Source of the DNA: Leptolyngbya sp. BC1307
GTDB taxonomy: Bacteria > Cyanobacteriota > Cyanobacteriia > Phormidesmidales > Phormidesmidaceae
DNA length: 55,200 nucleotides
Reading direction: 5' to 3'
Assembly (NCBI RefSeq): GCF_002286735.1
Contig: NZ_NRTA01000028.1
Coordinates: 1-55,200, forward strand
Position 1 is the stretch's first letter, and every line of letters begins with the position of its first letter. The translations under genes and the position numbers were made by a program. The notes under the pieces were generated by a model. The model ran no database searches, was not told the DNA's origin, and was given only the letters and a program-made list of their open reading frames with translations. This document shows positions 8,486 through 17,145 of the stretch, piece by piece.

Positions 8486-9319
8486 ATGCTACTCCAAGGT
8501 CGAACTTCAGAGTTCTCTTTGCCCGAGCTATTCAAATTTTTGAACGATAGTCAACAGACGGGCCGATTGTCTTTAAAGGCTTTGTCGGGGAGAGATTTAG
8601 AGGGCAGTCCTCACTATTTGTGGTTTGAGGAAGGCAACTTAGTGGCCGCCTCTCAGCGGCTAGATGGGATGGGGTTATTGCAGTTGCTACAGCGGCGATC
8701 GCTGCTGCAAAGCTCTCTGCTGCCTCGTTTGCTGCGTCAGTGTCCGCCTAAAGTCGCGCTCGGGCAATTTTTGCTAGAGCGCTCTGTGCTCACCGCCAGG
8801 CAGCTGCAATCGCTGTTTGCTTCTCAAACTTTGCAAAATACCTGCACGTTGCTTCAAGCTTCAGATGTCAGGTTCGCATTCTATCCGGCTTATCCCTTTC
8901 CCTACTGGGAAATGACTGGCGTCAAAATCCGGGCTACTGACATCGCACTGCCCAGTCTGCGCATGATCAAGATTTGGGACGCTCTCACAGAAAAGCTGCC
9001 GCGATTAGACTCTGGCTTAACGCCTGCCAGGGGCCAGGTGCCCCACTATCGGCTCAATTCTAAAGAAAAATGGGTTCTCCGCCTAGCAGCCGCTAATCAC
9101 TCGTTAACAGAGATCGCAGCGGCGATGAAGCTGCCTGAGCGAGATGTTCAGAAAATTGGGTTTTGTCTGATTTTTGTCGGCGTTGCCAATGAGCTGCCGC
9201 TGATTCACCTGGCAAAGGCAGATAAGCAAACGCAGCCGCCAGCGCCCGCTCAGGTAAGCCCGGCTTTTTTGGGCAAGCTCTCTCATTATTTGCAGCAAAA
9301 GAGCACTTATCTGCGCTAG
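8486..9319 (+). CDS. PATAN (DUF4388) domain protein
   Basis: 277 residues. The N-terminus LLQGRTSEFSLPELFKFLND, then TGRLSLKA and YLWFEEGNLVAAS, is the PATAN/DUF4388 signature found in PatA-type regulators of cyanobacterial phototaxis and heterocyst pattern. No receiver domain is attached; instead the C-terminal part (about residues 185-240) looks like a helical HTH-like region (WVLRLAAANHSLTEIAAAMKL). It is the last gene of the four-gene module and ends in a 4-nt convergent overlap with the next gene. It is plausibly the effector or adaptor of the GTPase. Confidence 0.85.
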   Translation: MLLQGRTSEFSLPELFKFLNDSQQTGRLSLKALSGRDLEGSPHYLWFEEGNLVAASQRLDGMGLLQLLQRRSLLQSSLLPRLLRQCPPKVALGQFLLERSVLTARQLQSLFASQTLQNTCTLLQASDVRFAFYPAYPFPYWEMTGVKIRATDIALPSLRMIKIWDALTEKLPRLDSGLTPARGQVPHYRLNSKEKWVLRLAAANHSLTEIAAAMKLPERDVQKIGFCLIFVGVANELPLIHLAKADKQTQPPAPAQVSPAFLGKLSHYLQQKSTYLR

Positions 9320-9969
9320 GCTTCGTGCGTGAATCGGTCAGGCTTATCTGGCGACTGAAGTAACCCTACTATGCCCAGACCAGAGAGAGCCGCGATCGCA
9401 CCCCAAGCCACCCCCAAGCCAATCACCTCACTCACGAACAGGTGACTGGTAGCTCGCAAGCCGCCGCCTATGAGCCAGCCCAGGGCGATCGCCACCGCCC
9501 AGATGCCGCTGCTCAAAGGAATCCACCGCCACGCCTGCGCCACCTGCTGCCTGATCGCTAGCCACTGACTTGCGCCTAAAGCCAGCCCTGCGTAGCCCCC
9601 ATACAGTATTCCTAATAGGCCTCTGAGCCACAGATTGGCGGTGCCAGGTACGATCCAGCCAACCGTGCCAATGTGAAATAGGGTGAGCGCTCCCCAGCCG
9701 AGCGCGCTGGCTACTATCCAGCGATGTGCGCCCGGCAAATAGGGCCGTAGTACCTGCCACTGGGCTAAGCCAATCAGTCCGCCCCCGAGCAGACTCTCGA
9801 CTACCCAGATATCGCCCTCTTCTCCAATCTTGACAAACAGTAGGCTGATTAAAAAAGCTAGCCAGGTAAAGACTGTCCACCTGAGCCATAGGATGAAGCC
9901 TTCTAACGAGACCACTGGCTTAAGATTGGCAGGAATCAAATTGGCAGGAATCAGCGTGAAAATTTGCAT
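9316..9969 (-). CDS. polytopic membrane protein, unknown function
   Basis: 217 residues, mostly hydrophobic, with about five or six membrane segments. Repeated motifs such as GLAQWQVLRPYL and LGASQWLAIRQQ, each followed by a Trp-rich helix (WRWIPLSSGIW), are typical of a cyanobacterial family of internally repeated membrane proteins. The N-terminus contains a 15-bp tandem duplication that encodes IPANL twice (residues 7-16). ATG 9967-9969 starts it. The 3' end overlaps the PATAN gene by 4 nt. Function unknown. Confidence 0.75.
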   Translation of the reverse strand: MQIFTLIPANLIPANLKPVVSLEGFILWLRWTVFTWLAFLISLLFVKIGEEGDIWVVESLLGGGLIGLAQWQVLRPYLPGAHRWIVASALGWGALTLFHIGTVGWIVPGTANLWLRGLLGILYGGYAGLALGASQWLAIRQQVAQAWRWIPLSSGIWAVAIALGWLIGGGLRATSHLFVSEVIGLGVAWGAIAALSGLGIVGLLQSPDKPDRFTHEA

Positions 9970-9981
9970 TATCCGGGTTAT

Positions 9982-11301
9982 CTATGAAAAAGCTGGCAGC
10001 AAGCGCCGGAAATTTTGTCGGCGCTGTCGGGGTGACTCGGGCGTGAAGTAGCTCCAGAGGGTTTCCCAATAGAAAAAAGAGACGCCAGCAAAGTGGCGAT
10101 CACGGCTGATCTCTACCTGATCCTGAATCTGCTCAAAGGCAATCGGATGTCGCCAGGTGCCGGTCAAAATGCCGACGCTGACCGGAATGCGATCGCGCAC
10201 CGCCTGCAATCGGCTTTTACCCAGCTCACTTTCAAACTGGGCAAGCTGGTCGCGGTAGACCTGAATCACCAGTTCATCCACCCAACCCTGCTCCACCCAA
10301 CGGCCCCAATCTTGCAAGTAAAAGCGGTAGGCAAACTTCGCCGGATTGGGCGACAGAGACAGCGTACAGGTCGGACAGTGAGCCTTAACTTGAGCATGCA
10401 AAACATTCACGAATTTACTGAGCTTGTCGGCTCGCCAGCGAATCCAGTCTTCGTCTGCCGGATTAGCAGGCGGCCTTTGACCGGCATGCTCGGCCTGATA
10501 TAGCGATACGGTGTAGTCGTCGTAGCCAAACTCCACAGGGAGACTAAAGTGGTCATCAAATTGGATGCCATCGACCGCATACTGGCTGACCACCTCTTCT
10601 ACCAGGCCCAGCAGCAGCCCCTGCACGCTAGGGTGCAGAGGATTGAGCCAGGCCCGCTGATGGGGGGCACCACTGTTGAGCAGACGAAAAATGCCGCTCG
10701 GTGGATTTTCTAGAGACGGATCTTCTAGAGATGCCTCTTCGAGGGGTAACTCTTCAACATTTTCATGCAGGGCATCGGCTGTCAGCAGCCGAGAGCCATT
10801 TTGCCGGCAGGTGAGCCAGTCGGGATGCTGCCGTGCCAGTTCAGAGTGCAGGGGCACCATAAAGCCATATTCAAACCAGGGAATGACCCGCAAATTTTGC
10901 TGGTGACCCACCCGTACCATCTCCTGTAGCGGGTCTTCTAAAGGGTGGGTCAGGGCCAGCAGTGAATCCATCCCCTGCCCCGTGATCTTTTTCAGCGCAG
11001 GGCTGTGATAGAAAGTTTTGCCTCGGTTCCAGACGACCGGATAAACAGTGTTGAAGTGCATGTCAGCCAGCTGATGCAGGGCCCGAGGAATGCCCCAGGG
11101 AGAAAAAAGAAGGCTGCTAGCGACGTTAGTAATCCAGACGCCGCGCATCTCGCCTGGGGCCATCTGGTCTGAGTCTGCCGCTCTAGCCTTTGGGCTGACA
11201 GCGGGCTGGCTCCAGCCGCTGCCCAGGCAGACCAGCAAAATGAGCGCTATGACAACGGAGAGGCGACACCATCGCGTCAGCACTGACTGATTAGTTCGCA
11301 T
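9982..11301 (-). CDS. GHL10-type (DUF187, YddW-like) glycoside hydrolase, exported
   Basis: 439 residues. A signal-anchor (about residues 11-31, LSVVIALILLVCLGSGW) precedes a TIM-barrel domain that begins GEMRGVWITNVASSLLFSP and includes NTVYPVVWNRG, VIPWFEYGF, RAWLNPLHP and VDGIQFDDHFSLP; the FDDH motif probably carries an active-site Asp. The family acts on glycans at the cell surface. It lies 12 bases upstream of the membrane-protein gene on the same strand and may share its transcript. A 15-base near-repeat in the middle encodes SLED/SLEN motifs and looks like slippage. Confidence 0.88.
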   Translation of the reverse strand: MRTNQSVLTRWCRLSVVIALILLVCLGSGWSQPAVSPKARAADSDQMAPGEMRGVWITNVASSLLFSPWGIPRALHQLADMHFNTVYPVVWNRGKTFYHSPALKKITGQGMDSLLALTHPLEDPLQEMVRVGHQQNLRVIPWFEYGFMVPLHSELARQHPDWLTCRQNGSRLLTADALHENVEELPLEEASLEDPSLENPPSGIFRLLNSGAPHQRAWLNPLHPSVQGLLLGLVEEVVSQYAVDGIQFDDHFSLPVEFGYDDYTVSLYQAEHAGQRPPANPADEDWIRWRADKLSKFVNVLHAQVKAHCPTCTLSLSPNPAKFAYRFYLQDWGRWVEQGWVDELVIQVYRDQLAQFESELGKSRLQAVRDRIPVSVGILTGTWRHPIAFEQIQDQVEISRDRHFAGVSFFYWETLWSYFTPESPRQRRQNFRRLLPAFS

Positions 11302-11358
11302 GCAGTCCGGGCAAAAGGTTACGGTAGCTGATGCTGCCCTAAATTATAGAGCGCATAT

Positions 11359-12483
11359 CTACTCTGATGCGTTTTGCAGCGCCTTGGCCATGGCCAACCC
11401 GGATAGATAGGCGTAGTCAATATTTTGTCGGGCAGTCGTGTTCGCCTTGTCGCCCGCTGCGGTGGTCCCTTCAACGGCCTCTTCTACAGGCGGAATGCAC
11501 CAGTCGCCGCCGCTGATCAGCGAGTCTTTAATGACTAGCAGGTCGGCCCGATGCGGCACTCTGACTTGAGCGTAACGCCAGCGGTGAATCTGAAACCACT
11601 CAGGCTGGGCTATCCATTCGCATAGCTTACGGGCATTGGCGCGGAGCAGCACCGAGGCGGCGGGCTGCAGATCCTGCGCGTCTATATACTGCTGGGCAAG
11701 GGGGGCTTTACTGTGAATGACGAGCACGGGGCCACTAACAGCATCGCGCTTACTGCTGTCAAGCCCCACCCAATAGGTGGAGGTGCCAGCAAAGTCTGAA
11801 ACCATCCAACCATTGGGATCGAGCGGCCCCATGTCAAAGTCGCGATCGCGCTCGTAGCCGGCGATGACGGTCAGGCAGGGCCAGTACTCTACCGCCCTGA
11901 GCTGAGCGATCGCTGGCAGCGTCGGCATCGGATCAATCGTCTCAATTTCGTCGTCGTCGTCGTCGGTGAGGCGGGTGCTGAGCAGGGCGGCGGCTTGAGG
12001 CGCAGGAATGGCGATCGCACAGCACTTAGCTACTACCGTCTGTCTCCCTTCGCAGTGGATCTCCCAATGGCCGTTGTGATAGTTGAGAGCAACGGCGCGG
12101 TAGCTGGTCAAGATTTGGTCAGCGCTCAGGTCGCGGGCCAGGTATTTGCCAATTGCACTCATGCCCTCAGGCGCTGTATAAATGGGGCCTGGGGCGATTG
12201 GCACAATCACCTCGCGCTGACGAATCTCATAAGCGCTCACCGGCCACTGCTTGAGAATGCCAGCGCTCAGCAGTTCAGCCGTTAGCGATTGGAGCCCCTC
12301 AGTCGCGGGCTGCCAGTAGCGCAAACCGTGATCTACCCGCAGATGGCCGATGCGCCGAGTGGCCATGCGCCCCCCAAGCCCTCTCGACTTATCTAAAACG
12401 CAAACCTTCTGACCGGCTGCTGCTAGCTGCTGAGCGCAGGTCAGCCCCGTTAAACCTGCGCCGATAATGGCTACATCCCACAT
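11359..12483 (-). CDS. FAD-dependent NAD(P)/FAD oxidoreductase (renalase-like)
   Basis: 374 residues from ATG 12483; a TTG two codons earlier is less likely. It opens with a textbook FAD-binding Rossmann motif, WDVAIIGAGLTGLTCAQQL, followed by VLDKSRGLGGRMATRR, the Gly-Gly-Arg-Met motif of the renalase/amine-oxidase group. The C-terminus has a second FAD-contact region around SGGDWC and AYLSGLAMAKAL. A run of seven Asp/Glu residues (DDDDDEIE, about 194-201) is an unusual acidic insert. The substrate is unknown. Single gene, divergent from the YaaW-like gene. Confidence 0.88.
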   Translation of the reverse strand: MWDVAIIGAGLTGLTCAQQLAAAGQKVCVLDKSRGLGGRMATRRIGHLRVDHGLRYWQPATEGLQSLTAELLSAGILKQWPVSAYEIRQREVIVPIAPGPIYTAPEGMSAIGKYLARDLSADQILTSYRAVALNYHNGHWEIHCEGRQTVVAKCCAIAIPAPQAAALLSTRLTDDDDDEIETIDPMPTLPAIAQLRAVEYWPCLTVIAGYERDRDFDMGPLDPNGWMVSDFAGTSTYWVGLDSSKRDAVSGPVLVIHSKAPLAQQYIDAQDLQPAASVLLRANARKLCEWIAQPEWFQIHRWRYAQVRVPHRADLLVIKDSLISGGDWCIPPVEEAVEGTTAAGDKANTTARQNIDYAYLSGLAMAKALQNASE

Positions 12484-12554
12484 AATCAACCTGGCTACTC
12501 TTATACTTAAGTCTATAGATTAAGAGCTGGTTAGAAACGCGGCAGGTAAAGCGA

Positions 12555-13412
12555 GTGGATGAATTAAGAAGTGGTTTAGAGCTAGCGACCGACGACGAGC
12601 TGCAAATCATGACCCAATTGCTCTTTCAGCCTAAGTTTAACCCGCTCGACTACTGGTATACGCCCCAGCCGGTAGACGTGAGTAAGTATGAGCGCCCTCA
12701 GCAAATTACGCTGCTAGAGCAACGCTTTCGCTACCTGGCCGCTGATGGCCTCACCGTCTTAAAAAAACGCACGCACCAGGTGAGCTATCGCCAGACCTTG
12801 CTGCAGGTGTGCCGCTATCTAAAAATTTGCCAATACGAGGGGCTCTCTACTGCCGAACTCGAAGCTGAAGTTTTCTTAGTTCTGCTGGAGAAAGCCTGGC
12901 AACAGCTGCCAAAAGAAGAGCAGCAGCTAGTAGAGCAGAGCCTGCGCAGCGCCATTATTAGCACTGCCGAGTTTGAGCAGCTGCCCAGTGCTTTACAGCA
13001 AAAGCCACTGGCACTGCTGGCGAAAGGGGGCAGTGCGCTGGCTTTGAGCGCGGTGATTCGGCCCTGGTTGCTGCGGCAGATTGCTCAGCAGTTTGCGCTG
13101 CATATGGCCCGCTATCAGGTGGCTAAGCAAGCGCTGGTAAAGGGCGGGCTGAGTGTCGCCGCTCAAGTCCAGTCGCGGGCAGCCGCTCAGGTGGCAACGC
13201 GAGGAATGGCGATGACAACAGCTCGCTATGGGGCGATGCGATCGCTGCTAGCCTGCTTAAGCCCAGCGCTGTGGACCTGGTTTTTAGCCGATTTGGGCTG
13301 GCGGGCAGTTGCAACTAACTATGGCCGGGTGATTCCGGTGGTGTTTGCGATCGCTCAAATTCGGCTGACGCGCACTGATACCTGGACCGACTCTGCCTGG
13401 GCAGAGGCTTAA
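12555..13412 (+). CDS. YaaW (UPF0174) family protein
   Basis: 285 residues from GTG 12555. The N-terminus ELATDDELQIMTQLLF and the ending GRVIPVVFAIAQIRLTR match the YaaW family, in which a similar IPAVLQIACLR motif closes the protein. The Ala-rich middle (about 175-230) could be membrane-associated or a helical bundle. No function is established for the family. It is followed after 14 bases by a DnaJ-domain gene and then DUF3143, so the three genes probably form one operon. Confidence 0.8.
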   Translation: MDELRSGLELATDDELQIMTQLLFQPKFNPLDYWYTPQPVDVSKYERPQQITLLEQRFRYLAADGLTVLKKRTHQVSYRQTLLQVCRYLKICQYEGLSTAELEAEVFLVLLEKAWQQLPKEEQQLVEQSLRSAIISTAEFEQLPSALQQKPLALLAKGGSALALSAVIRPWLLRQIAQQFALHMARYQVAKQALVKGGLSVAAQVQSRAAAQVATRGMAMTTARYGAMRSLLACLSPALWTWFLADLGWRAVATNYGRVIPVVFAIAQIRLTRTDTWTDSAWAEA

Positions 13413-13426
13413 GAGGGAGTAGAGAC

Positions 13427-14044
13427 ATGACAGATGCAACCTCTGGGCCAGCGTCCGGTGATGGTGCCCCTCAAGGACAGACAGCGAGACAGCCTGCCGC
13501 GCCGCTCAACTACTACGATCTGCTAGGTCTGCGGCCCGGCGCTTCACCGCAGGATATTCGGCGGGCCTATCGAGACTTGAGCAAGCTCTACCACCCTGAT
13601 ACGACTCAGCTAGAAACGGCGATCGCCACCGCCAAGTTTCAAGTCCTCAACGAAGCCTACGCCACCCTTAGCAGCCCCGAAAAACGCCTGACCTACGACT
13701 ACAAGATCGGCTACTCGCGCCTTTCGGTCATTCAGCCTTTAAGCAGTCAGCAAAGCAAGCAGCAGAGCGTTAAAGCTGGCAAATCCAGTGCCTATTTAGA
13801 TCCGACCGACCGCCCCTTATCTGCCGGAGAACTCTTTGCCCTATTCATCTTGGGCATCACCTTCATAGGCTGTCTGATTTTGGTTGTAACCATCAGCCTC
13901 ACGCGAGGCGATATCACCCTAACGACACTCGACCCAGCGCCGACAGTCTCCCCTCAACCTGCCCTCGACCAGCCAGCAGCAACCCCCGAATCAGCGAGCA
14001 TTCATCAGTCAATCGCCCCTAAAATAGAATCTCTTCCTCAATAA
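13427..14044 (+). CDS. J-domain protein with a C-terminal membrane anchor
   Basis: 205 residues. A J domain occupies about residues 27-91 (NYYDLLGLRPGASPQDIRRA) with the HPD tripeptide in LYHPDTTQ and a final YDYKIGY. A single membrane helix follows (LFALFILGITFIGCLILVV, about 139-161) and the rest is a Pro/Ala-rich tail. There is no Gly/Phe or zinc-finger region, so this is a type III J protein that recruits Hsp70 to a membrane. The DUF3143 gene follows after 39 bases; DnaJ/DUF3143 adjacency is, to my knowledge, common in cyanobacteria. Confidence 0.9.
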   Translation: MTDATSGPASGDGAPQGQTARQPAAPLNYYDLLGLRPGASPQDIRRAYRDLSKLYHPDTTQLETAIATAKFQVLNEAYATLSSPEKRLTYDYKIGYSRLSVIQPLSSQQSKQQSVKAGKSSAYLDPTDRPLSAGELFALFILGITFIGCLILVVTISLTRGDITLTTLDPAPTVSPQPALDQPAATPESASIHQSIAPKIESLPQ

Positions 14045-14083
14045 GCGATCGCTCCTTTCCCTTTTTCTCTTCTCTTTCAACCC

Positions 14084-14344
14084 ATGCCCCCCGCCAACGC
14101 CCCCCTTTACAGCCATCCTCTCTCCGACATCGAAGCCTGGCTCTCTGCTCAAGGCTGTCAGCGCGATCGCCAAAATATCAGTCAGTGGACGCTCTCCCGT
14201 GACGACTGGTCAGCAAAGCTATATCTGGACGTGGACTCTATCGTGGTGAGATACAGCACGCCAAGGGGCGAATCAGTGCAGCGCAGCTTCAAATATTCGC
14301 TCAGTCGTAGCGATCTAGAAAAGGTAATATTTTTAGGGCCGTAG
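14084..14344 (+). CDS. DUF3143 protein
   Basis: 86 residues, all one domain: LYSHPLSDIEAWLSAQGCQR, then WTLSRDDWSAKLYLDVDSIVVRY and QRSFKYSLSRSDLEKVIFLGP. This matches the small cyanobacterial DUF3143 family, for which no biochemical role is known. It is the third gene after the YaaW-like and J-domain genes. A C/T-only stretch in the 40-base gap (about 14052-14078) precedes the start codon, as also seen before aroA and argG. Confidence 0.85.
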   Translation: MPPANAPLYSHPLSDIEAWLSAQGCQRDRQNISQWTLSRDDWSAKLYLDVDSIVVRYSTPRGESVQRSFKYSLSRSDLEKVIFLGP

Positions 14345-14367
14345 CCTCGATCTTAATGTATTAAATG

Positions 14368-14396
14368 ACACTGACAACACTGTTTTGAGTCAGTGT
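14368..14396. terminator. hairpin between convergent genes, possible two-way terminator
   Basis: ACACTGAC (14368-14375) and GTCAGTGT (14389-14396) form an 8-bp stem between the DUF3143 gene (+) and the DCC-family gene (-). No strong T-run flanks it on either strand, so its termination strength is uncertain. Confidence 0.4.
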
Positions 14397-14435
14397 TAGT
14401 ACTGGGCAAAACGGTCTCTGCCGGGTGTCACTGGG

Positions 14436-14861
14436 CTAGTCTTTCACCTGGCAACTGCCGTCGGTGCAGGCAGGGTAGGTCGGCCAGTAGGTTTCGCGGC
14501 GCTGGCCAAACAGATCGTAGCGATTGTCACGAATAAACGTGTAGGCTCTGTCTCCTGTAGGCTTCATTCCGGGCATAGCCCGGTACGCCTGCACAAAGGC
14601 CCCGCCCATCGGCAGCAACCGACCAATTTCCTCAGCGGCGTCGCTTCCCTGCCAGCGCCCTTGTGAACTGTTTCCTGAGGCATCTAGCGCAATCAGCAGC
14701 ATTCCCAACTCGCACTCAGCAGCGGTAACCTCTAGCTGTTTTAGGGCCGATTCGTCTTGCATGGGCACGTAGCTAAACTGCTGGCCTCGGTCTAGTTTTT
14801 CTAAAAACTGCACCAGGGTGACACAGAGATTACAGTTGCCGTCGTAAATTACAGCGTACAT
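14436..14861 (-). CDS. DCC-family (DUF393) thiol-disulfide oxidoreductase-like protein
   Basis: 141 residues starting at ATG 14859-14861. The N-terminal motif YDGNCNLC (residues 6-13) is the DxxCxxC signature of the DCC family. RGQQFSYVPMQDE and RLLPMGGAFVQAYRAMPGMK are also conserved. The CxxC pair suggests redox or metal chemistry, but the substrate is unknown. Divergent from the phosphate-transport operon. Confidence 0.88.
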   Translation of the reverse strand: MYAVIYDGNCNLCVTLVQFLEKLDRGQQFSYVPMQDESALKQLEVTAAECELGMLLIALDASGNSSQGRWQGSDAAEEIGRLLPMGGAFVQAYRAMPGMKPTGDRAYTFIRDNRYDLFGQRRETYWPTYPACTDGSCQVKD

Positions 14862-14943
14862 AGAATGTGATTTTAGATACTTAATTGATGTCGCCTGCTA
14901 TACATTCAAACATGATAGGCAGGGCTCACGAGTCTCAGAATTC

Positions 14944-14962
14944 CTTAACCTGGCCTTTACTT
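14944..14962 (+). promoter_or_regulatory. Pho box (PhoB/SphR binding site)
   Basis: Two 8-bp direct repeats, CTTAACCT and CTTTACTT, are separated by 3 bases (GGC). This matches the cyanobacterial Pho box of tandem PyTTAAPyPy-type octamers at 11-base spacing. It lies 86 bases before the pstS start. Induction by low phosphate through the SphS/SphR pair is inferred from this site and the operon behind it. Confidence 0.8.
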
Positions 14963-15048
14963 ATCGGCGCTAGCTTTCAGTCAGAATGCGGATGTATTTA
15001 CTTTTTTAGTATTTATCGCGCAACTGGTATTAAGGAGTCATAGGTTTC

Positions 15049-16062
15049 ATGCAATTTAAGTCCCGCCCAGCTCGTCTGGCTTACTCTGCCTCTATTCTAG
15101 CGCTGGTAGCTAGTCTCTCAGCCTGCGGTGGCGATGACACCACCACAGCCGAGGGCGGCCCTGCTGCTGCTGGTGGTGAAGGCAGCGAAGAAATTACTGG
15201 CTCCGTTCAAATCGACGGCTCTAGTACTGTGTTCCCCATTTCTGAAGCAGTTGCCGAAGAGTTTCAGTCCGTTTACCCTGGTACTCAGGTAACAGTAGGC
15301 GTCTCTGGTACTGGTGGCGGATTTGAAAAGTTCTGCGCTGGCCAAACAGACATCTCCAATGCGTCCCGCCCCATCAAAGAAGAAGAAGCGGCGGCCTGTG
15401 AAGCAGCGGGTATTGAGTATATTGAAGCGTTCATTGCCTATGATGGCATTACTGTAATCGCCAACGAAGAGAATGATTTTGCTACATGTCTCACGATAGA
15501 GCAGCTTGCTACGGCTTGGGGCCCTGAGGCAGAGGGCACAGTGACCAACTGGAATCAGATCGATCCTTCCTTCCCCGACAAACCGCTAGCGCTATTTGCG
15601 CCTGGTACTGCTTCTGGTACGTTCGATTACTTTAGTGAGGAAGTAGGCGGCGAATCCGGTGCTAGCCGAGGCGACTTTACGGCTAGTGAAGATGACAATG
15701 TCATCGTCAATGGCGTGGAATCTTCGGATGGGTCTCTCGGCTACCTGGGCTACGCATACTTCGTGGAGAACGAAGGCGCTCTCAAGGCGTTGGAAATAGA
15801 AAATGAGGAAGGCAACTGTGTTGCGCCTACGCCTGAAACAATTGCAGATGGGTCTTACAACCCGCTGTCTCGTCCTATATTTTTCTATGTGAAAAAGGAG
15901 TCTTACGACTCCAAGCCTCAAGTGAAGGCGTTTGTTGACTATCATCTCAGTCCCGAGAGCAGCGATCTAGTCAGTGAAGTTGGCTACATTCCTCTGCCAG
16001 AAGATGTTTTGACTGAGTCTCGCTCAAAAGTTGAACAAGGCGTGACGGGTAAATCTAGCTAG
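15049..16062 (+). CDS. pstS: phosphate ABC transporter substrate-binding lipoprotein
   Basis: 337 residues with AAGGAG 11 bases before ATG 15049. The signal peptide ends in a lipobox (LVASLSAC, Cys at residue 26). The mature part begins with a Gly/Ala/Glu linker and then [17 protein letters not shown], with [20 protein letters not shown] further on; the SSTV and SGTG segments hold the phosphate-binding residues of this family. It captures phosphate in the periplasm for PstCAB. A hairpin in the pstS-pstC gap may give higher pstS expression than the rest. Confidence 0.97.
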   Translation: MQFKSRPARLAYSASILALVASLSACGGDDTTTAEGGPAAAGGEGSEEITGSVQIDGSSTVFPISEAVAEEFQSVYPGTQVTVGVSGTGGGFEKFCAGQTDISNASRPIKEEEAAACEAAGIEYIEAFIAYDGITVIANEENDFATCLTIEQLATAWGPEAEGTVTNWNQIDPSFPDKPLALFAPGTASGTFDYFSEEVGGESGASRGDFTASEDDNVIVNGVESSDGSLGYLGYAYFVENEGALKALEIENEEGNCVAPTPETIADGSYNPLSRPIFFYVKKESYDSKPQVKAFVDYHLSPESSDLVSEVGYIPLPEDVLTESRSKVEQGVTGKSS

Positions 16063-16072
16063 TTTTTGCCTG

Positions 16073-16105
16073 GGCAGGGCAGTGCTGATGAGCTACCGCT
16101 CTGCC
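16073..16105 (+). other. intercistronic hairpin pstS-pstC
   Basis: GGCAGGGC (16073-16080) pairs with GCTCTGCC (16098-16105), eight pairs with one G-T. No T-run follows. Such hairpins often make the message of the binding protein more abundant than that of the permease genes; that role is inferred here. Confidence 0.5.
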
Positions 16106-16144
16106 TGGCCTGAATAACATTTCTTTCCTACCGGATTTTCTCAA

Positions 16145-17080
16145 ATGACAGCTGATGCCCCTTTTGATATCGCGACTGGAGATTGGCGGCCGAAGCGCGA
16201 TCGCGCCAGACTCATTCAGTCAATCATCAGATTTATCTGCGGTGCGTTTGCCGCTGTTTCGGTCCTGACCACGCTGGGCATCATCTCAACGCTGGTCTTT
16301 CAGGCGTTCGAGTTCCTCCAGGAAGTGCCGCTCTCTCAGTTTTTGACTGACACCCAGTGGACGCCTTTATTTGCCAGTAAGCAGTTCGGCATCTTCGTGC
16401 TGGTTAGCGCCACGGTGATGATTACGCTCATTTCTATTCTGGTAGCGCTGCCATTGGGGTTACTCGCGGCTATTTGCCTGAGCGAATACGCCTCGCCCAA
16501 CGTTCGCCGCATCCTCAAGCCCATCCTTGAAATCCTGGCTGGAGTGCCGACGGTGGTGTATGGCTACTTTGCGCTGCTGACAGTGACGCCCTTCTTACAG
16601 ACGTTTGTCCCTGGATTGCAGGGCTTTAACGCGCTCAGCGCTGGTCTGGTGCTAGGTGTGATGATTACGCCCTTCGTAGCTTCTCTCAGTGAAGACGCGC
16701 TTTACTCCGTTCCCCGCAGCCTTAAAGATGGTGCCTACGCGCTCGGCGCGACTAAGCGCGAAACGGTGACCTCGGTTATCCTACCAGCGGCCCTATCGGG
16801 CATTGTGGCCTCTCTGATTTTGGCGGTGTCGCGGGCCGTGGGTGAAACCATGATCGTCACCCTGGCAGCAGGCGCTAATCCGACGTTGGGATTCAACCCA
16901 CTGGTTCCTGTGATGACGATGACGGCCTACATTGTGCAGGTGACATCCGGGGACGCGCCCTACGGCACGATTGAGTACAAAACTATCTTCGCGGTAGGGA
17001 TGACGCTGTTTGTAATGACTTTTGCGCTCAATACGTTCAGCTTTTGGTTTGTTCGCCGCTTCCGACAAAAGTACGACTAG
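16145..17080 (+). CDS. pstC: phosphate ABC transporter permease PstC
   Basis: 311 residues, about six membrane helices, starting with a first helix near residues 30-55. The permease loop for contact with the ATPase is visible as the EAA-like segment GAYALGATKRETVTSVILPAALSGI (about 199-223). EILAGVPTVVYGYFAL is typical of PstC. It pairs with PstA to form the phosphate channel. It lies 82 bases after pstS and 65 before pstA. Confidence 0.97.
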   Translation: MTADAPFDIATGDWRPKRDRARLIQSIIRFICGAFAAVSVLTTLGIISTLVFQAFEFLQEVPLSQFLTDTQWTPLFASKQFGIFVLVSATVMITLISILVALPLGLLAAICLSEYASPNVRRILKPILEILAGVPTVVYGYFALLTVTPFLQTFVPGLQGFNALSAGLVLGVMITPFVASLSEDALYSVPRSLKDGAYALGATKRETVTSVILPAALSGIVASLILAVSRAVGETMIVTLAAGANPTLGFNPLVPVMTMTAYIVQVTSGDAPYGTIEYKTIFAVGMTLFVMTFALNTFSFWFVRRFRQKYD

Positions 17081-17145
17081 ATGACGCTGCCTCTTAGACC
17101 GTTCGAGATAGCTATCCGCCACAAAGTTAAACGCAGTACGCAGGT

